Positions 28,559-38,262 are shown, counted from the first letter of the stretch. The stretch is 64,000 nt of DNA from Chrysomallon squamiferum (GCA_012295275.1 CM022669.1:294911-358910); one strand, 5' to 3'. Notes: generated from the sequence alone by a model not told the origin. Program-made: numbers and translations.

Positions 28559-29858
28559 TCTTTATAAGTATAAAAATTTAATTATTAAAATAATTAATTA
28601 TTTTTAAGAAAGGAGTTTTTCATAGTAATATAATATTAGTCTTGCAATATCAAAAAAACATTATCATATTTTGACAGATGTATTATATACAGTGTGGATA
28701 ATTAATAATTTCATTAAAGCCTTCGTCAGACTGTTGTAACAAACAATGTTTAGCTTATAAATATGCCAGTATCAACATTTCACTTAAAATAAATAGATTT
28801 GGTATAAATCAGGATCTGATAATTATGTATTAGGTATACATAATTATCTTGTTTGTAAATTATGTATATGGAAATGCTCATTAATCCACTAAAATGCATT
28901 ATCAGATTTCTTCTTTATGAATATACAAATGTAAAATATTAAAATACACTTTACTAAAATGTAATGTGTATAATTAATAAGTTTGTACAAAATTTACAAT
29001 GATTAATATGTATGTAAGTTATAAATGTGCAGATGACATGCATTAAGTCTGAAATGTAAATAATTTTTCAGATGAGGTAGGTGAACGAATTGCTGACCTG
29101 ATGGATAATGAGTCAGAGCCAGAAGAAAACACATGGAGGTCGCAGTTTGTGAAGTAAGTACTGCCCTGTAAAAGAGTGCTTGCTGCCAGTGACTTTAATT
29201 ATAAATAGTGTTGTAACCTTCTTTTAAACTAGACCATTTAATAAAGCATTCCTGATTAATGAAACAGTTTATAGCATGTTCTCCGAGAGCAGTACGAATA
29301 ACTGAAATAAAAATTGTTTCTTAGAACTTTCATTCTTAATCCTTCTCTTTTTTGTTTGTTTTTATTTTTTTTATTTTTCTATTTTTTTACTGATTTATTA
29401 TTTTTGTTATTGTTATTGTTATTCTTCTTCTTCTTCTTCTTCTTCTTCTTATTATTGTTATCATTATTTTAACTTAACAAAATTGATGTTGCTTAGTGAA
29501 TTTATAATATAAATGCCATATTAATAATGATTGTATTAACAGTGCAATGGTGGTGGGATCCACAGTGGATGAAGATGGAAATGAGGTTCCGCCCAAGTGG
29601 AACCACTACCTCATGCATTTTTTCACATTCTTCTGGAAGGTTCTGTGTGCGTGCATTCCACCATCGTAAGTAGAGCACCAGCATTCTATAGGGTAGTTTT
29701 AAAAAAAATTCTTGATGTTTTCTTAATTCTTTCTGTTTATTTGTTTAAATTATTTTATTACTTTCAGTTTTTTCTGTTTTCTCTGTTACCATTTCTTTCT
29801 TCTTTTCTTTTTGTATTTTTTGTCACCTGTTTCTTCTGTTTTTCCTTTTTTAAACAAA

Positions 29859-29893
<35 letters not shown>

Positions 29894-31929
29894 AACAATT
29901 TAACATTTAATGCCTGATTAACTTTAATTTAAAATTAATAAATTAAATTTTCAATTTTTTATTTTATGTTATATTGTTATGGCAATGAATGATATGTAAA
30001 TATAGCAGCAATGTTGTTGATTTTTTTCACTGTATGCACAGAAGTATATTGTTATAAAGGAACAAATGTTCTTTGTTTCATTTATAAATTTATAAAGATG
30101 TGAACAAACAAAAAATATATATATATACATAATTAGTTAATTTTATTATTATAAATTTTTACAATTGGTATTATAATTGATATTGTGATTGTTTTTATTA
30201 TTTTCTGGTTGTTATTTTAACAGATCATGTTTAGGATCATGGCCAGCTTTTGTCCTCTCTCTGCTTGTAATTGGTATTTTAACAGCTTTTGTAGAACAGG
30301 TAACTTATTTTATTATTAATATTATTATTATTATTATTTTTCTACTATTACATCATCACAATTGTTATTATATAATTATTATTTATAGATTGTTGTTATT
30401 GATATTAATATTATTTCATGCATTAGCAATGAACTATTGTTTTCATAAAAAGGATTGTTTTGTAACAAAAAATTAAATAATTTGAATTTCCTTTTTAAAT
30501 CATTTTTAAAAACATGGCTGACTTAGTTAAGCAGCAGATAAATATGTCCAAATTATTCTTTAACTTCTGTTCAAAATGTTTTCTAAAGAATAATAATTTC
30601 TTTTGCTTCTAGCTTGGACATTTATTAGGATGTGTGGTTGGCTTGGAAACGAGTGTGACTGGTATTACTATTATTGCTTTGGGAACCAGTGTACCAGACA
30701 CATTTGCCAGCCGCACAGCCGCGCGCCAGGATGAGTACGCCGATGCTGCTATAGGCAATGTGACAGGTATGTTACTGTTGTTACTGTTGTTCAGTTCTAA
30801 GATGATTTAGATTGCTAAATTATTATTACAACTTGGTAAACACATCTTTATATGATTAATTTTTGCATTTTGTTTTTCTATATAAAATAAGTTGTTTTTT
30901 AGGGAAGGTTTTTTTGGAGGGGATTGTTTTTTCTATTTTATAATAATAATAGAATTTTTGTTTTCCAGAAATTGCTATTCACTAAGTAATATAATATATA
31001 TTTTAATTAATATTAATTATTTTGTAATTATAAAAAAAATATGTTTATAAGTAAGTTTACATTGTTAATTGTAACTACAAAAAAAAACCAACAAAAAGAA
31101 AACATATCTTTTAAATGTGTACACTTTTTTATATTTTATATTTCTGTTTGTGAGTATCAAAAGTTACTTTTTTACGTTTCATAATGTAACAAGAAATCTA
31201 CTTGTTCTCATTAATTTTAACAAATGTTTTAGAAAATAATTTCTGTTTAAACTAGCCAAACTTATTTATGCTTATAGATGTCACTGCTGTGTTTGTAATG
31301 ATGACTAATGATAATATTTGTCTATATCATTTCAGGAAGTAACAGTGTCAATGTTTTCCTAGGTCTCGGCATTCCATGGGTTATTCGAGCATTGCATGCT
31401 TTGGCTAATGGAAAACAGTTCAGGGTGAAAACCACCAACTTAATAGAGGGTGTGATTATCTTCTCTGTGTGTGGAACTTTGTGTATAATCCTACTGTTAC
31501 TACGAAGAAAGGTAAATTGAAGGAAATAAATATGTGTTGATATAAAAATATAATATAGTTTGCTTGTATAGTTTTTCTAAGATAATATATGAATTTATAC
31601 AAGACATTTAAATATTTAAACATTTTTGGCCATTAAAGGCACTTTATTTACAGTTTATGTGACATTATTATATTAAAATCAGTTGATACTTTTTCTGTAA
31701 TTTTGGGTTTATTTATTCCAAAAAAGTAACATTTTCTTTTTCCTTTCAAATGCTAGCAAAATTAAATAATCCTGGCATTCATTATAAAAAAATTCTTTTT
31801 CAGTTTGTTGGAGGGGAGCTAGGTGGTGAGAAAGCTCTCCCAAAGTATCTGAGTGGTGCTTTCCTCTTCCTACTCTGGCTTATCTATGTTGTAATCTCAA
31901 GTTTAAAGGCTTACAACATCATTCTGTAA
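5684..31929 (+). CDS. NCX: Sodium/calcium exchanger (NCX, SLC8-type), 3' part of gene, 17 exons
   Basis: The NCX family exchanges Na+ for Ca2+ across the plasma membrane, with a large cytosolic loop carrying two Calx-beta Ca2+-sensor domains between two membrane halves. Exons read here: 5684-5773, 9581-9670, 12657-12749, 22189-22331, 22752-22851, 24048-24072, 24329-24508, 24875-25037, 25714-25837, 25965-26094, 26516-26606, 29072-29153, 29543-29665, 30224-30299, 30613-30766, 31336-31511 and 31804-31929 (TAA). Every junction has AG/GT and all phases agree. The first three may be alternative. The alpha-2 repeat is diagnostic: [29 protein letters not shown]; the C-terminal GGELGG follows. The N-terminal membrane half lies before the window. 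Calx-beta acidic ligands are partly missing and the linker after the second domain is short, so this is a divergent paralogue. Family assignment is certain; which paralogue is not. Confidence 0.95.
5774..9580 (+). other. NCX: NCX intron between cassette exons a and b
   Basis: AT-rich, no further exon recognised. It contains a purine-rich GA/GAAA stretch at about 6965-7110, a short GT run at 7470-7488 and the CA microsatellite at 9317-9370. The open frame made of Phe, Leu and Ser on the - strand near 6873-7155 is a shadow of the purine-rich stretch. Confidence 0.6.
9317..9370. repeat. (CA)n microsatellite
   Basis: Uninterrupted CA run of about 27 units inside an NCX intron. Confidence 0.97.
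9581..9670 (+). CDS. NCX: NCX cytosolic-loop cassette exon b (90 nt), duplicate of exon a
   Basis: Acceptor TGTTGTCATTGAAG, donor AAAG|GTAAAC. Same length (90 nt) and phase (2-2) as exon a. Encoded residues begin [10 protein letters not shown] and end WLSDSE; shared positions with exon a include the starting GS and G, the S-E/SKS block, RP and the final S.SE. The intron just upstream also matches (GTCATT...AAG in both), which supports a tandem exon duplication including flanking intron. Use as a mutually exclusive or optional exon is inference. Confidence 0.65.
9671..12656 (+). other. NCX: NCX intron with a GC-richer conserved-looking patch
   Basis: Mostly AT-rich. GT runs lie at about 10865-10887 and 10908-10922. 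The patch at 11830-12060 is less AT-rich than its surroundings and carries a CTCF-like core (see the separate entry). A - strand frame of 80 codons over 11800-12042 has no recognisable domain. No other exon seen. Confidence 0.55.
11855..11868 (+). promoter_or_regulatory. CTCF-like core motif
   Basis: CCACCAGATGGCAG fits the animal CTCF core (CCASYAGRKGGCRS) at all 14 positions. It lies in an NCX intron in a locally GC-richer patch. Occupancy is unknown. Confidence 0.4.
12657..12749 (+). CDS. NCX: NCX cytosolic-loop exon c (93 nt)
   Basis: Good acceptor (TTCTGTTTCTCACCAG) and donor (GCAAG|GTAATC). Phase 2-2, 31 codons' worth of sequence, beginning [10 protein letters not shown] and ending [10 protein letters not shown]. 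The AG|G junction joins it to the next exon as [13 protein letters not shown], which corresponds to the FYRIQATRLMTGAG-like segment that precedes Calx-beta 1 in other NCX proteins. It is also length-neutral, so exons a, b and c could all be optional. Confidence 0.8.
13652..13707. repeat. (AAT)n microsatellite
   Basis: Perfect AAT run in an NCX intron; the poly-Ile reading frame across it is an artefact. Confidence 0.95.
15712..15787. repeat. Interrupted (GT)n microsatellite
   Basis: GT run interrupted by TA and CT steps (TGTGTGTATG and TGTCTGTATG blocks). Confidence 0.9.
16032..16065. repeat. (AC)n microsatellite
   Basis: Perfect AC run of about 17 units. Confidence 0.95.
16138..16212. repeat. 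(ATC)n(ATT)n compound microsatellite
   Basis: ATC units pass into a long ATT run, a compound type that recurs elsewhere in the window. Confidence 0.93.
16284..16349. repeat. (TA)n-rich microsatellite with CA interruptions
   Basis: TATATATATACACACACATATATAT pattern continuing as TA with CATA interruptions. Confidence 0.85.
19986..20029. repeat. (TA)n microsatellite
   Basis: Perfect TA run of about 22 units in an NCX intron. Confidence 0.95.
20447..20477. repeat. Poly(T) tract
   Basis: About 31 consecutive T in an NCX intron. Confidence 0.9.
22189..22331 (+). CDS. NCX: NCX exon: start of regulatory loop before Calx-beta 1
   Basis: Acceptor TTCTGACAG, donor AGAG|GTAAAC after CCA GAG G. 143 nt, entering in phase 2 and leaving in phase 1. 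It encodes 47 full codons, beginning [18 protein letters not shown] and ending VRQGKPPE, a basic amphipathic stretch like the segment that leads into the first Calx-beta domain of other NCX proteins. Confidence 0.9.
22332..22751 (+). other. NCX: NCX intron, 420 bp
   Basis: AT-rich with a short TA/CA-rich stretch around 22460-22560. Nothing else seen. Confidence 0.7.
22752..22851 (+). CDS. NCX: NCX exon: start of Calx-beta 1
   Basis: Acceptor TTATATTTCAG, donor ATTCT|GTATGT. It encodes [18 protein letters not shown] and then the strand [15 protein letters not shown]. This aligns with the KxFFE..xYxxLExxG opening of Calx-beta 1 in NCX1, but the acidic residue after the FxF position is Ala here. 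It leaves in phase 2 and is completed by the 25-nt microexon. Confidence 0.9.
22852..24047 (+). other. NCX: NCX intron with a degenerate minisatellite
   Basis: AT-rich intron. From about 23625 to 23925 a unit of roughly 44 bp repeats, and a TATG-rich run (GTATGTATGTATG) lies just upstream of the microexon at about 23950-24012. Confidence 0.7.
23625..23925. repeat. Degenerate minisatellite, unit about 44 bp
   Basis: Repeating blocks CTGCTAAGTATACTGTATAA followed by TATTACCATATGTACTCCAT, in about six or seven imperfect copies within an NCX intron. Confidence 0.75.
24048..24072 (+). CDS. NCX: NCX microexon, 25 nt, Calx-beta 1
   Basis: Acceptor GACTTTTTCAG, donor TTATG|GTAGGT. The exon supplies 1 + 24 nt: the A completes a Leu codon (CT|A) and eight residues PKNTVNIM follow. 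It enters in phase 2 and leaves in phase 0, exactly what is needed to join 22851 to 24329. Without it the frame breaks, so its presence is strongly implied. Confidence 0.85.
24118..24131. promoter_or_regulatory. Palindromic X-box (RFX-type) motif
   Basis: GTTGCCATGGCAAC is a perfect 14-bp palindrome and a textbook RFX X-box (GTNRCC-RGYAAC). It lies in a short NCX intron. Near-copies are at 46431-46444 and 56392-56405. Confidence 0.45.
24206..24330 (+). repeat. NCX: Tandem triplication of the splice-acceptor segment, unit about 51 bp
   Basis: Copies start at 24206, 24258 and 24308 with TGTTATTGTTTTGTGAC. The first two continue AACAGGACCAGAATGAATTAG and AACAAGACCAGGATGAATTAG-like; the third continues GAAGGACGAGGAACGAG and is the true intron-exon border (exon from 24329). 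The first two would lead to stop codons if used as acceptors. Confidence 0.85.
24329..24508 (+). CDS. NCX: NCX exon: core of Calx-beta 1
   Basis: 180 nt, 60 codons, phase 0-0, donor TTTG|GTAAAT. Residues begin [16 protein letters not shown] and end with [20 protein letters not shown], the Calx-beta V.Y.T.DGTA...DY...G motif. At the position of the usual Asp of DGTA there is Glu, and the usual acidic residues of DYEFTEG are Lys and Cys. The acceptor lies in the third copy of a local tandem repeat. Confidence 0.92.
24509..24874 (+). other. NCX: NCX intron, 366 bp
   Basis: AT-rich with a TA run at about 24618-24640. Nothing else seen. Confidence 0.7.
24875..25037 (+). CDS. NCX: NCX exon: end of Calx-beta 1
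   Basis: 163 nt, enters phase 0, leaves phase 1, donor GATG|GTAAGT. Begins [20 protein letters not shown] and ends [12 protein letters not shown]. The terminal DDD is the conserved Ca2+-binding acidic run that joins the two Calx-beta domains; the upstream IIDDD run of other NCX proteins reads IINDN here. Confidence 0.93.
25038..25713 (+). other. NCX: NCX intron, 676 bp
   Basis: AT-rich; a short CA-rich stretch at about 25264-25290 and CAA/CAAT units near 25316-25330. No exon seen. Confidence 0.7.
25714..25837 (+). CDS. NCX: NCX exon: start of Calx-beta 2
   Basis: 124 nt, acceptor TCTCTTTTTTAG, donor ACAAT|GTGAGC. Encodes [19 protein letters not shown] followed by [20 protein letters not shown], matching the G.F.FEE......S.G...VKV.R..G opening of Calx-beta 2. 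Confidence 0.93.
25965..26094 (+). CDS. NCX: NCX exon: middle of Calx-beta 2
   Basis: 130 nt, acceptor TTTGAATTTCAG, donor GTAAAG|GTACAA. Encodes [20 protein letters not shown] then [18 protein letters not shown]. The T.DGTA...DY...G.L.F...E..K.I.V.V pattern of Calx-beta is clear. Position corresponds to the alternatively spliced segment of vertebrate NCX1; only one version was found here. Confidence 0.92.
26095..26515 (+). other. NCX: NCX intron, 421 bp
   Basis: AT-rich; short repeated ACACCTACAAAACA-like pieces just after the donor (about 26155-26240). Confidence 0.7.
26516..26606 (+). CDS. NCX: NCX exon: end of Calx-beta 2
   Basis: 91 nt, acceptor TTTCTTTTCAG, donor AAAG|GTAAGA. Encodes [17 protein letters not shown] and ends SAVVCHINK. 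This is the last strand of Calx-beta 2. The acidic DDEEYE run expected just before it is replaced by VNKAVKMSKN. Confidence 0.9.
27561..27850. mobile_element. Non-autonomous element: 15-bp tandem core between inverted repeats
   Basis: The core (about 27601-27815) is roughly 14 copies of a 15-bp unit close to ACATACATCACTGTG. It is flanked by imperfect inverted repeats of about 40 bp: GGAAAGGTAGCAAGCTTACAT on the left matches the reverse complement of the right end, GAAAGGTATCAAACTTACAT, and similarity extends outward. Molluscs are known to carry non-autonomous elements with tandem-repeat cores and inverted ends (pearl-type, HINE). Membership of such a family is inference; target-site duplications were not identified. 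Open frames run through it on both strands because the 15-bp unit keeps phase. Confidence 0.6.
28517..28557. repeat. (AAT)n microsatellite
   Basis: AAT run preceded by TAG units, inside an NCX intron. Confidence 0.92.
29072..29153 (+). CDS. NCX: NCX exon: short linker to membrane half 2
   Basis: 82 nt, acceptor TAATTTTTCAG, donor GTGAA|GTAAGT. Encodes [16 protein letters not shown] then [11 protein letters not shown]. The ends match the DEY...ERRIAEM and NSWREQF landmarks of NCX1, but the approximately 45 residues normally between them are absent within this single exon. Confidence 0.92.
29154..29542 (+). other. NCX: NCX intron, 389 bp
   Basis: AT-rich with a (TTC)n run at about 29422-29450. 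Nothing else seen. Confidence 0.7.
29543..29665 (+). CDS. NCX: NCX exon: first membrane segment after the loop
   Basis: 123 nt, acceptor GTATTAACAG, donor CCATC|GTAAGT. Encodes [19 protein letters not shown] and then [20 protein letters not shown], equivalent to DYVMHFLTVFWKVLFAFVPP of NCX1. The acidic run before it is reduced. Confidence 0.94.
29666..30223 (+). other. NCX: NCX intron, 558 bp
   Basis: T-rich, with (ATT)n at about 29862-29890 and a TA run near 30115-30126. No exon. Confidence 0.7.
30224..30299 (+). CDS. NCX: NCX exon: transmembrane segment
   Basis: 76 nt, acceptor TATTTTAACAG, donor GAACAG|GTAACT. Encodes [19 protein letters not shown] and TAFVEQ, the segment equivalent to WACFIVSILMIGLLTA in NCX1. 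Confidence 0.93.
30613..30766 (+). CDS. NCX: NCX exon: alpha-2 repeat, first part
   Basis: 154 nt, acceptor TTTGCTTCTAG, donor ACAG|GTATGT. Contains [20 protein letters not shown] and TFAS, then [13 protein letters not shown]. This is the ion-binding alpha-2 repeat of the Ca2+:cation antiporter superfamily, with the [10 protein letters not shown] signature intact, so transport function looks preserved. Confidence 0.97.
30767..31335 (+). other. NCX: NCX intron, 569 bp
   Basis: AT-rich, no structure of note and no exon. Confidence 0.7.
31336..31511 (+). CDS. NCX: NCX exon: alpha-2 repeat end and next membrane segments
   Basis: 176 nt, acceptor TATCATTTCAG, donor AGAAAG|GTAAAT. Encodes [20 protein letters not shown], then [10 protein letters not shown] and the hydrophobic [29 protein letters not shown] is the conserved second half of the alpha-2 repeat. 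Confidence 0.96.
31804..31929 (+). CDS. NCX: NCX terminal exon with stop
   Basis: 126 nt, acceptor TTCTTTTTCAG. Encodes [16 protein letters not shown], a last membrane segment [20 protein letters not shown] and the end NIIL, stop TAA at 31927-31929. GGELGG and the L.AY C-terminal end are NCX hallmarks. Confidence 0.96.
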   Translation, partial: FVGGELGGEKALPKYLSGAFLFLLWLIYVVISSLKAYNIIL

Positions 31930-33135
31930 TCAGTTTTCTCAAGTCAACATAGATATCTCCCTAACTGCAGTTATCACCCGTTGTGTTAATATTCATTAAA
32001 ACATGGAGTTTGGTATAATTAACTTCACAGCTGCAGTTATATATATATATATAAATTGTTAATATTCTTGGAATCTGACTAGTTATCTTTAAAGTTGCAA
32101 TTATTTTTTTCCATCAACATTCTTTAAAATAATACGGAGTCTGATTGTTATCTCTCCAGTTACAGTTATCTTCCTATTTTAAATTAATATTCTTTAAAAT
32201 GTGGATCACAAAGCTATGGCTGTTGAAATACAGACATGAACTTATATTTTTTTAGAGTTTTGTATTATTCTTAATTATGCTTAGAAAATAAGTGTGTATG
32301 TGAGCTGGAAGAGACTCTGTATAGACAAAGATTTATTTAAGTAAATAATGACTTGTGACTTCAGTGAGTGGAATTTATCAATAGTGAAAATGATGTTATA
32401 CTTTATTTAATTACTATGATACGTTGTTAAATTCAAATGCCAGTACTACAGATTTTGACACCAATTTGTTAAAGAAAAATCTGATACCACAGAGTTTAAT
32501 ACCAGGAAATGATAATACTAATGTCTTTAATGTTAAGACATTTCATATTACTAAACTTTAATACTTCAAACTTTAATATCAACAAATATTACAAACTAAT
32601 ATACAAGGAGCTAAACTACATTAATATCAGGTCATTTTGTAAATTGTAAACCCTAATTCCTAAAAACTCTAATTTTAATCACCTAAAAACTCAATAATAA
32701 AAACAGTAATGGTTAGAAACTCCAGGTCTGCAAATTTTTAATGTCTGGACAATGTCTACTAATACAAAATAACAGGATAATCTAATATTAAACTTTTAAC
32801 GCAGGAAGTTCTAATTATTTTATTATAAAGAAATGAAAGAATACAGTGAATAATTGACTGAACCTCAGGATAGACAGCAATAATTGTAATACAAATTGTT
32901 ATATGTCTTACTTGCCACACTACATCTGTCAGTTACTATATGTTTGTTACAATATTTTAAATGTTAGTTTACATATTTTATGTGTTGGTTGCAACATATT
33001 GTGTCTTAATTAACACATTTTTATGCTTGTTTCCCAGTTTTATATATCTTTTATCACATTTGATGTGTTTGTTATAAGATTATATGTATTAGTTATTAGG
33101 TTTTGTCACCAGTTACTCTGAAAAAAGCTTGCTGA

Positions 33136-33139
<4 letters not shown>

Positions 33140-33205
<66 letters not shown>
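33140..33205. repeat. (GA)n microsatellite
   Basis: Perfect AG run of about 33 units, likely in or just past the NCX 3' UTR. Confidence 0.96.
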
Positions 33206-33207
<2 letters not shown>

Positions 33208-36200
33208 CTGGAAGGACAAATCAATTCTATTTTATTACAGCACTTCTACAAATACCTTTATTTTTAGTACTGTTTGTTAAAGCATGATATCATTTGTAGG
33301 TACATGTCACAAGATCGTGGTGTGTTGCCATAGTTATAAGCTTGCCTAATAATTATTTAGAAATGTAGTTTATCATTTGAAAGTGGCATTTGTAATTATT
33401 ATTCTGATTTTGTGGTTTACTTTCAATGCATGATCAGTCATTGTAGATATTTGTGTGACTTGGTCAAGTTTTACTATTTTTATTTTTTAATGATTTAGTT
33501 TTTAGCAGAAAAAAAAGAAGAAATTAATGTTTAATAAATGAGCAATTGTGATACTGTATGTCTGTGTGCAATAGATTAGAATATATACACACACATATAT
33601 AAAATTAGATAAATACAAATGTTGTTCTGTGATACTTTTTATGGTTTCTACTAATTTATATAGTTTTTGTTTGAAAAGTTTCAAAGTTTATTTTAATGTA
33701 AATGTTTTAAAATGTAGTGGTATCTAGTACCTTTTTTATTTAAAATATTTTTTGTCAATTTGGATAATTTATGTAAAATAATTTAAATGTTTTGATTTAA
33801 TATATTGTAGTTGAAAATATTTTTCTTAGATGCTTTATTTATAGAATAATAAATAATGTAAATACTTGCAGAAACACAATTAATTTGAGGTTATAAAATG
33901 TTATTTTTATTTTTACACAATTCATTTTAATTTTGGGATACATTAAATTTTTAAATGTTAAAATAAAAGATATAAAAAGTTTTGTTTTTTTCTGACCTAA
34001 AATATATATATATATTAATAATGACAATAAATAAGTAAATATATATACAAATAATCAAAATAATTAAATTTTATACACATGCATACATACAAAGATATAT
34101 ATATATATATATAAACGAATGTATTTATATAATGAAAATTAGATAATAATAAGATACATATTATTTTGATAAGAAATTTAAAGAAAAAATGAAGAAAACG
34201 TTTATTTGCTTTTATCTAATTTTTACTTTTTAACCACATTTTTATAAAAATTATATTTTAATATAAAATTCATAACAGAATTAGATTAATTCCAGCAATG
34301 TTCTTTTTTGGATATTAAATCTTTGTCATGTTTTGCTGGTAGAGGTTTAATTAAAACCAGTAACAGATTGTTAACGGACCATTACTTGCATAACTGAGCT
34401 TATTTCATGTAGACAATTTTCACTGATTATTTTTGCTAGTAATATTTATTTATTATTACTTTATTATTTTAATTTGTAAAGTATAGAAATATGTACATAG
34501 ATGTGAGTGTATGTTAATATGCATGAGGCAATTTAAAAAATATGTATATTCTATTTTCACATGAAAATATGTAAAATAGTGTAACTTATACTGTACATAA
34601 TTTTAGTGTAAGCTCAAATATCTTATCGAGGCCAAAATAGGAGTGCATTGGAGATGTGGAGTAAAAACGTTTTTATTTTTACAGCTATCTAGTAAAAATG
34701 TAATTGTTTTACTGTTTATATAGCCCAAAGGTAACTTTTCTATACTTAGAGTAAATTTACGTTTAATAGCATAAAAAACTGTATTCAAAGTTAAAATAGT
34801 AATAATGTAACACATAATTAGCTTACAAAAAAAAATAAAATAAAATAAAAAAATTATAAATCATGTTGAAAAAACTAAATGTTTCAGTTAATGTATAAAT
34901 GTGTAATGCAAAAAAAAGAAAAGTAAATACAGCTAAAATGCTAAGAATATAAAAGTTAATAAAAAAAATGTATTTCTGTTCTGTTAAAGTGGTCGTTTAC
35001 TGTTTAAAAGAAAATGTTTTTACTCTGTAAAAGTAGTATTATATGTATATATTACAGTTTTATTCTTTTTCTTTCTCACCTTTTTTTTTTTTTTTTTTGT
35101 GGGAAATTGTAATGGATTTTCCTTGCTTTAACAAAAGATATTTTGTCAGTAATTCTTACAGCATTCTTTATACTTCTTATTTTGGGAAAATATATTTTGT
35201 TTGCTTCTTTAACAATTATTTGTTTCATAAACTTATAAACTTATTAACATAAATATTACATTTTACTGTTTATTTTTGATATATTTCAGGTGATTTATTT
35301 ACAAGAATATACCTTTATTTATTTATTTATTTATTTATTTACTTTTTGTGGATCTCTTAAAAAGATATATATAAAATAATTGTTTTTTTTATTATTTTTT
35401 ATTTCAGTGCTGTATCATTATTATTTTTTTTTTTTTGGTTTAATATACCAATTTTTGTTTTTAATATGATTATTGATCAATAATCAGTGAGCCTGTATTG
35501 ACAAATTTTCATTTCTTGCATATTTTCATTCCACCTGATCTTTACAACCCTCATTCCCCACTCTCCCCGAACTGTTTTAATAAATCTACAATTAACTGTT
35601 TTTGCCACTTCTCACAACCCACAATGTGTAATAAAGATTTCTAATAAACTGATTCTGTTTTATCTTTTTTTAAAACCTACATGAATAAAAGAATTAACAC
35701 ACTCGATATTATGTCTTTTAAAATTAATATATTTTTTTAAAGTATGTTATTGGTTTTTTGTAATAAACTGAAATATGTTTGTTATGATAGATTATTATAA
35801 TAAAAAAAAATATATAAAAATGTATAAAAAGTAATTTTAAAAAAGAAGAAAAGTAATAAAAATAATATAAGAAAAAACTTGCTGGAAAATTAGTTAGGTT
35901 CACAGGTCTTGTTATAGCAATTCTGATATAAGAAAAAATAATTTGAACAGTTTATTACTAGTTATTTTTTTTGGTTAGAATTAATAAAAGTTGTAAAGTT
36001 ATTTTAGTTTCTTACATACTGTTGATTACAGGTATATTATATAAAATATAATAAATATGAACGTTCAAATATAAATAAATACATGTATAAAACTTCGTGA
36101 AAATGGGTTTTGGGGTTAATTAGTAAAAATAAAATGTTTTATTACAATTTGACCATTTCATAACAAATTTGCAATTCACTAAGAAAAGTAAAGACATTGT

Positions 36201-38016
36201 TACATAACAGATTGAAGTAACAGACTTGTTAGAACTAATAAAGTTTTTTGTTCTTTTTACCAACTCAACAGATTCGGTAACTTAAAAATTAAAAATAATA
36301 AAAATTTAATCCAGTAAATATTGTTATATACAAATAATTGCATTGCTAAAATGAATTCATTGTTATATTTACTATTAATTTATTTCTTAGTTCTTTTTCA
36401 ATATATACACAGACTCAGAAATGACAAATATTTTATAATTTGATAAACAGTTTAATGCAAACTAATGCATTACAGGAAGTTACTAAATCTAAATGTGTAT
36501 GAATTGGTCTTGTTGTATTTAGTTAGGATTATAAATTGTTACAATTATGTAAAGTGAAAACAGGAAAACTAATTTATTACAGTTCAAATTTAATATGAAA
36601 TGACACTTTTAAGAATATATGAATTTCTGTTATAATTAATAAATTCTGGTAATAATAAAAGTTGTACTGGTGATTTTTTACTTTTTGAACACATATGGTC
36701 TACAGCAGTTTAGAAATAATGAAAAGGAAAAAGAATAATCATTGATAAATGTAGTTTACTGTAAGATGCCACTTATAGGAATTGCAGTGTGAAAATTCAA
36801 ATATTTATGGTCACAACAAAATGAAGAAACTGACTTTTCTTCAGGTTTACATAAAACATCAATATTAAAATGCTCATTGTTGATTTTTTATTTGTTGTGT
36901 GAGAGAAGCATGTGCTTGCTACGTGTGGAAGTCATTAAGATTCATTGCGTATGTGTATTAAATATTTACATATTTATCATATATAAAATAAGATGGTAAA
37001 AACAGCTACAAGGTTTTTGCAATCTAATATAGCTGGAAAGCACATAACACATCCTGTTCATTCAATGATGTTTGTATGTAAAAAAACAAAACAATATAAT
37101 TTAAAAATGATTATGTAAACAAACACAAAAAACAAGAAAATGGGAAATAGATGATTTTATTTTAAAAAGCCAGTGGCTGAAACCAGGATCTATATAAGAG
37201 GCCTTGGCCAGATATTGTTTACAAAAAGTAGATATAGAATGTATACTACAAGCAAATATATATAAAAAAAAAAATAATACAAGATCAGTAATATCTGCGA
37301 TTACATTTACATAAAAACAGTTGTTCATTTATAAAGAATTATAAAAATTTTTCATTTTTCAATTTCTGCAAAAGAGAAAGGAGAACATGGGAAGTATGTA
37401 TAAGAAATACAGCTAGAACTCCACAACAGGATCAAACTACCTGTAGAACAAGCATACAGATATTTAAAAAAAAAGTTTATAATCAATTATCTTTGAGAAA
37501 ATAAATACATGTACAGTTTGACCGCATGCATCTTTAGTCTAATCTACTCTACTGGATTTACTGTATGTGATGTAGTTCAACAGCAAACATTACTGCTTCC
37601 TGATTGTTCAATGAGATGGTCAGGTTGGAAAAAAGTTGTTGGAAGATTGAAGCAAACAATGTTTCAATTATTATTATTCAGAGAATGACCTTGCAGTATT
37701 ACAATCCATGGTTGCTGATTGTAGCATTTCCATAAGCCAAAAATACATGAAGACAAAATAACAAGTCAGTTTTTATGTTGGGATTTACATCCCTTAACTT
37801 AGACATGTCTGATACCTAGGGTTACATCCCTTGTTTCTAAGTGTTCTCCTTGATGCCAATATTTAATTCTCTTGACACTGAGTTATCTCATTACTGGTTA
37901 ATAACCAGCCATAACCAAATTTAATTTTCGAAACCTGCAAAGTGTATTTTGTTCATTTTGTACAGTTATCATGCCTTCTAGTATTTTTGGCCGAGCTGAA
38001 ATGCAATGTCTTTGTA

Positions 38017-38017
<1 letters not shown>

Positions 38018-38047
<30 letters not shown>
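38018..38047. repeat. Poly(A) tract
   Basis: About 30 A on the + strand (poly-T with respect to tropomyosin). Confidence 0.9.
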
Positions 38048-38049
<2 letters not shown>

Positions 38050-38124
38050 GAAAGGTGCAAGCAAGAAATATATTTGTAAATGTTCGATTTTTGGTCTTTT
38101 ACTTTTCTTCCTTTTTTCGTAAAG

Positions 38125-38130
38125 TTTATT
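38125..38130 (-). terminator. TPM: Candidate tropomyosin poly(A) signal
   Basis: TTTATT on + is AATAAA on the - strand, about 190 nt beyond the canonical tropomyosin stop. Plausible but not unique in such AT-rich sequence. Confidence 0.35.
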
Positions 38131-38230
38131 TTGCTTCGTACACACACTCAAAACAACAGGCAGAAGACACAGGCACCGAGAGATTAAGTTTACAACATGA
38201 TTTTTCCAAAAACCAATAACATTTTTAAAC

Positions 38231-38262
<32 letters not shown>

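Larger units (their letters stand above)
26607..29071 (+). other. NCX: NCX intron, about 2.5 kb, with a repeat-cored inserted element
   Basis: AT-rich. Holds the inverted-end tandem-repeat element at 27561-27850 and (AAT)n at 28517-28557. No exon recognised. Confidence 0.7.
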
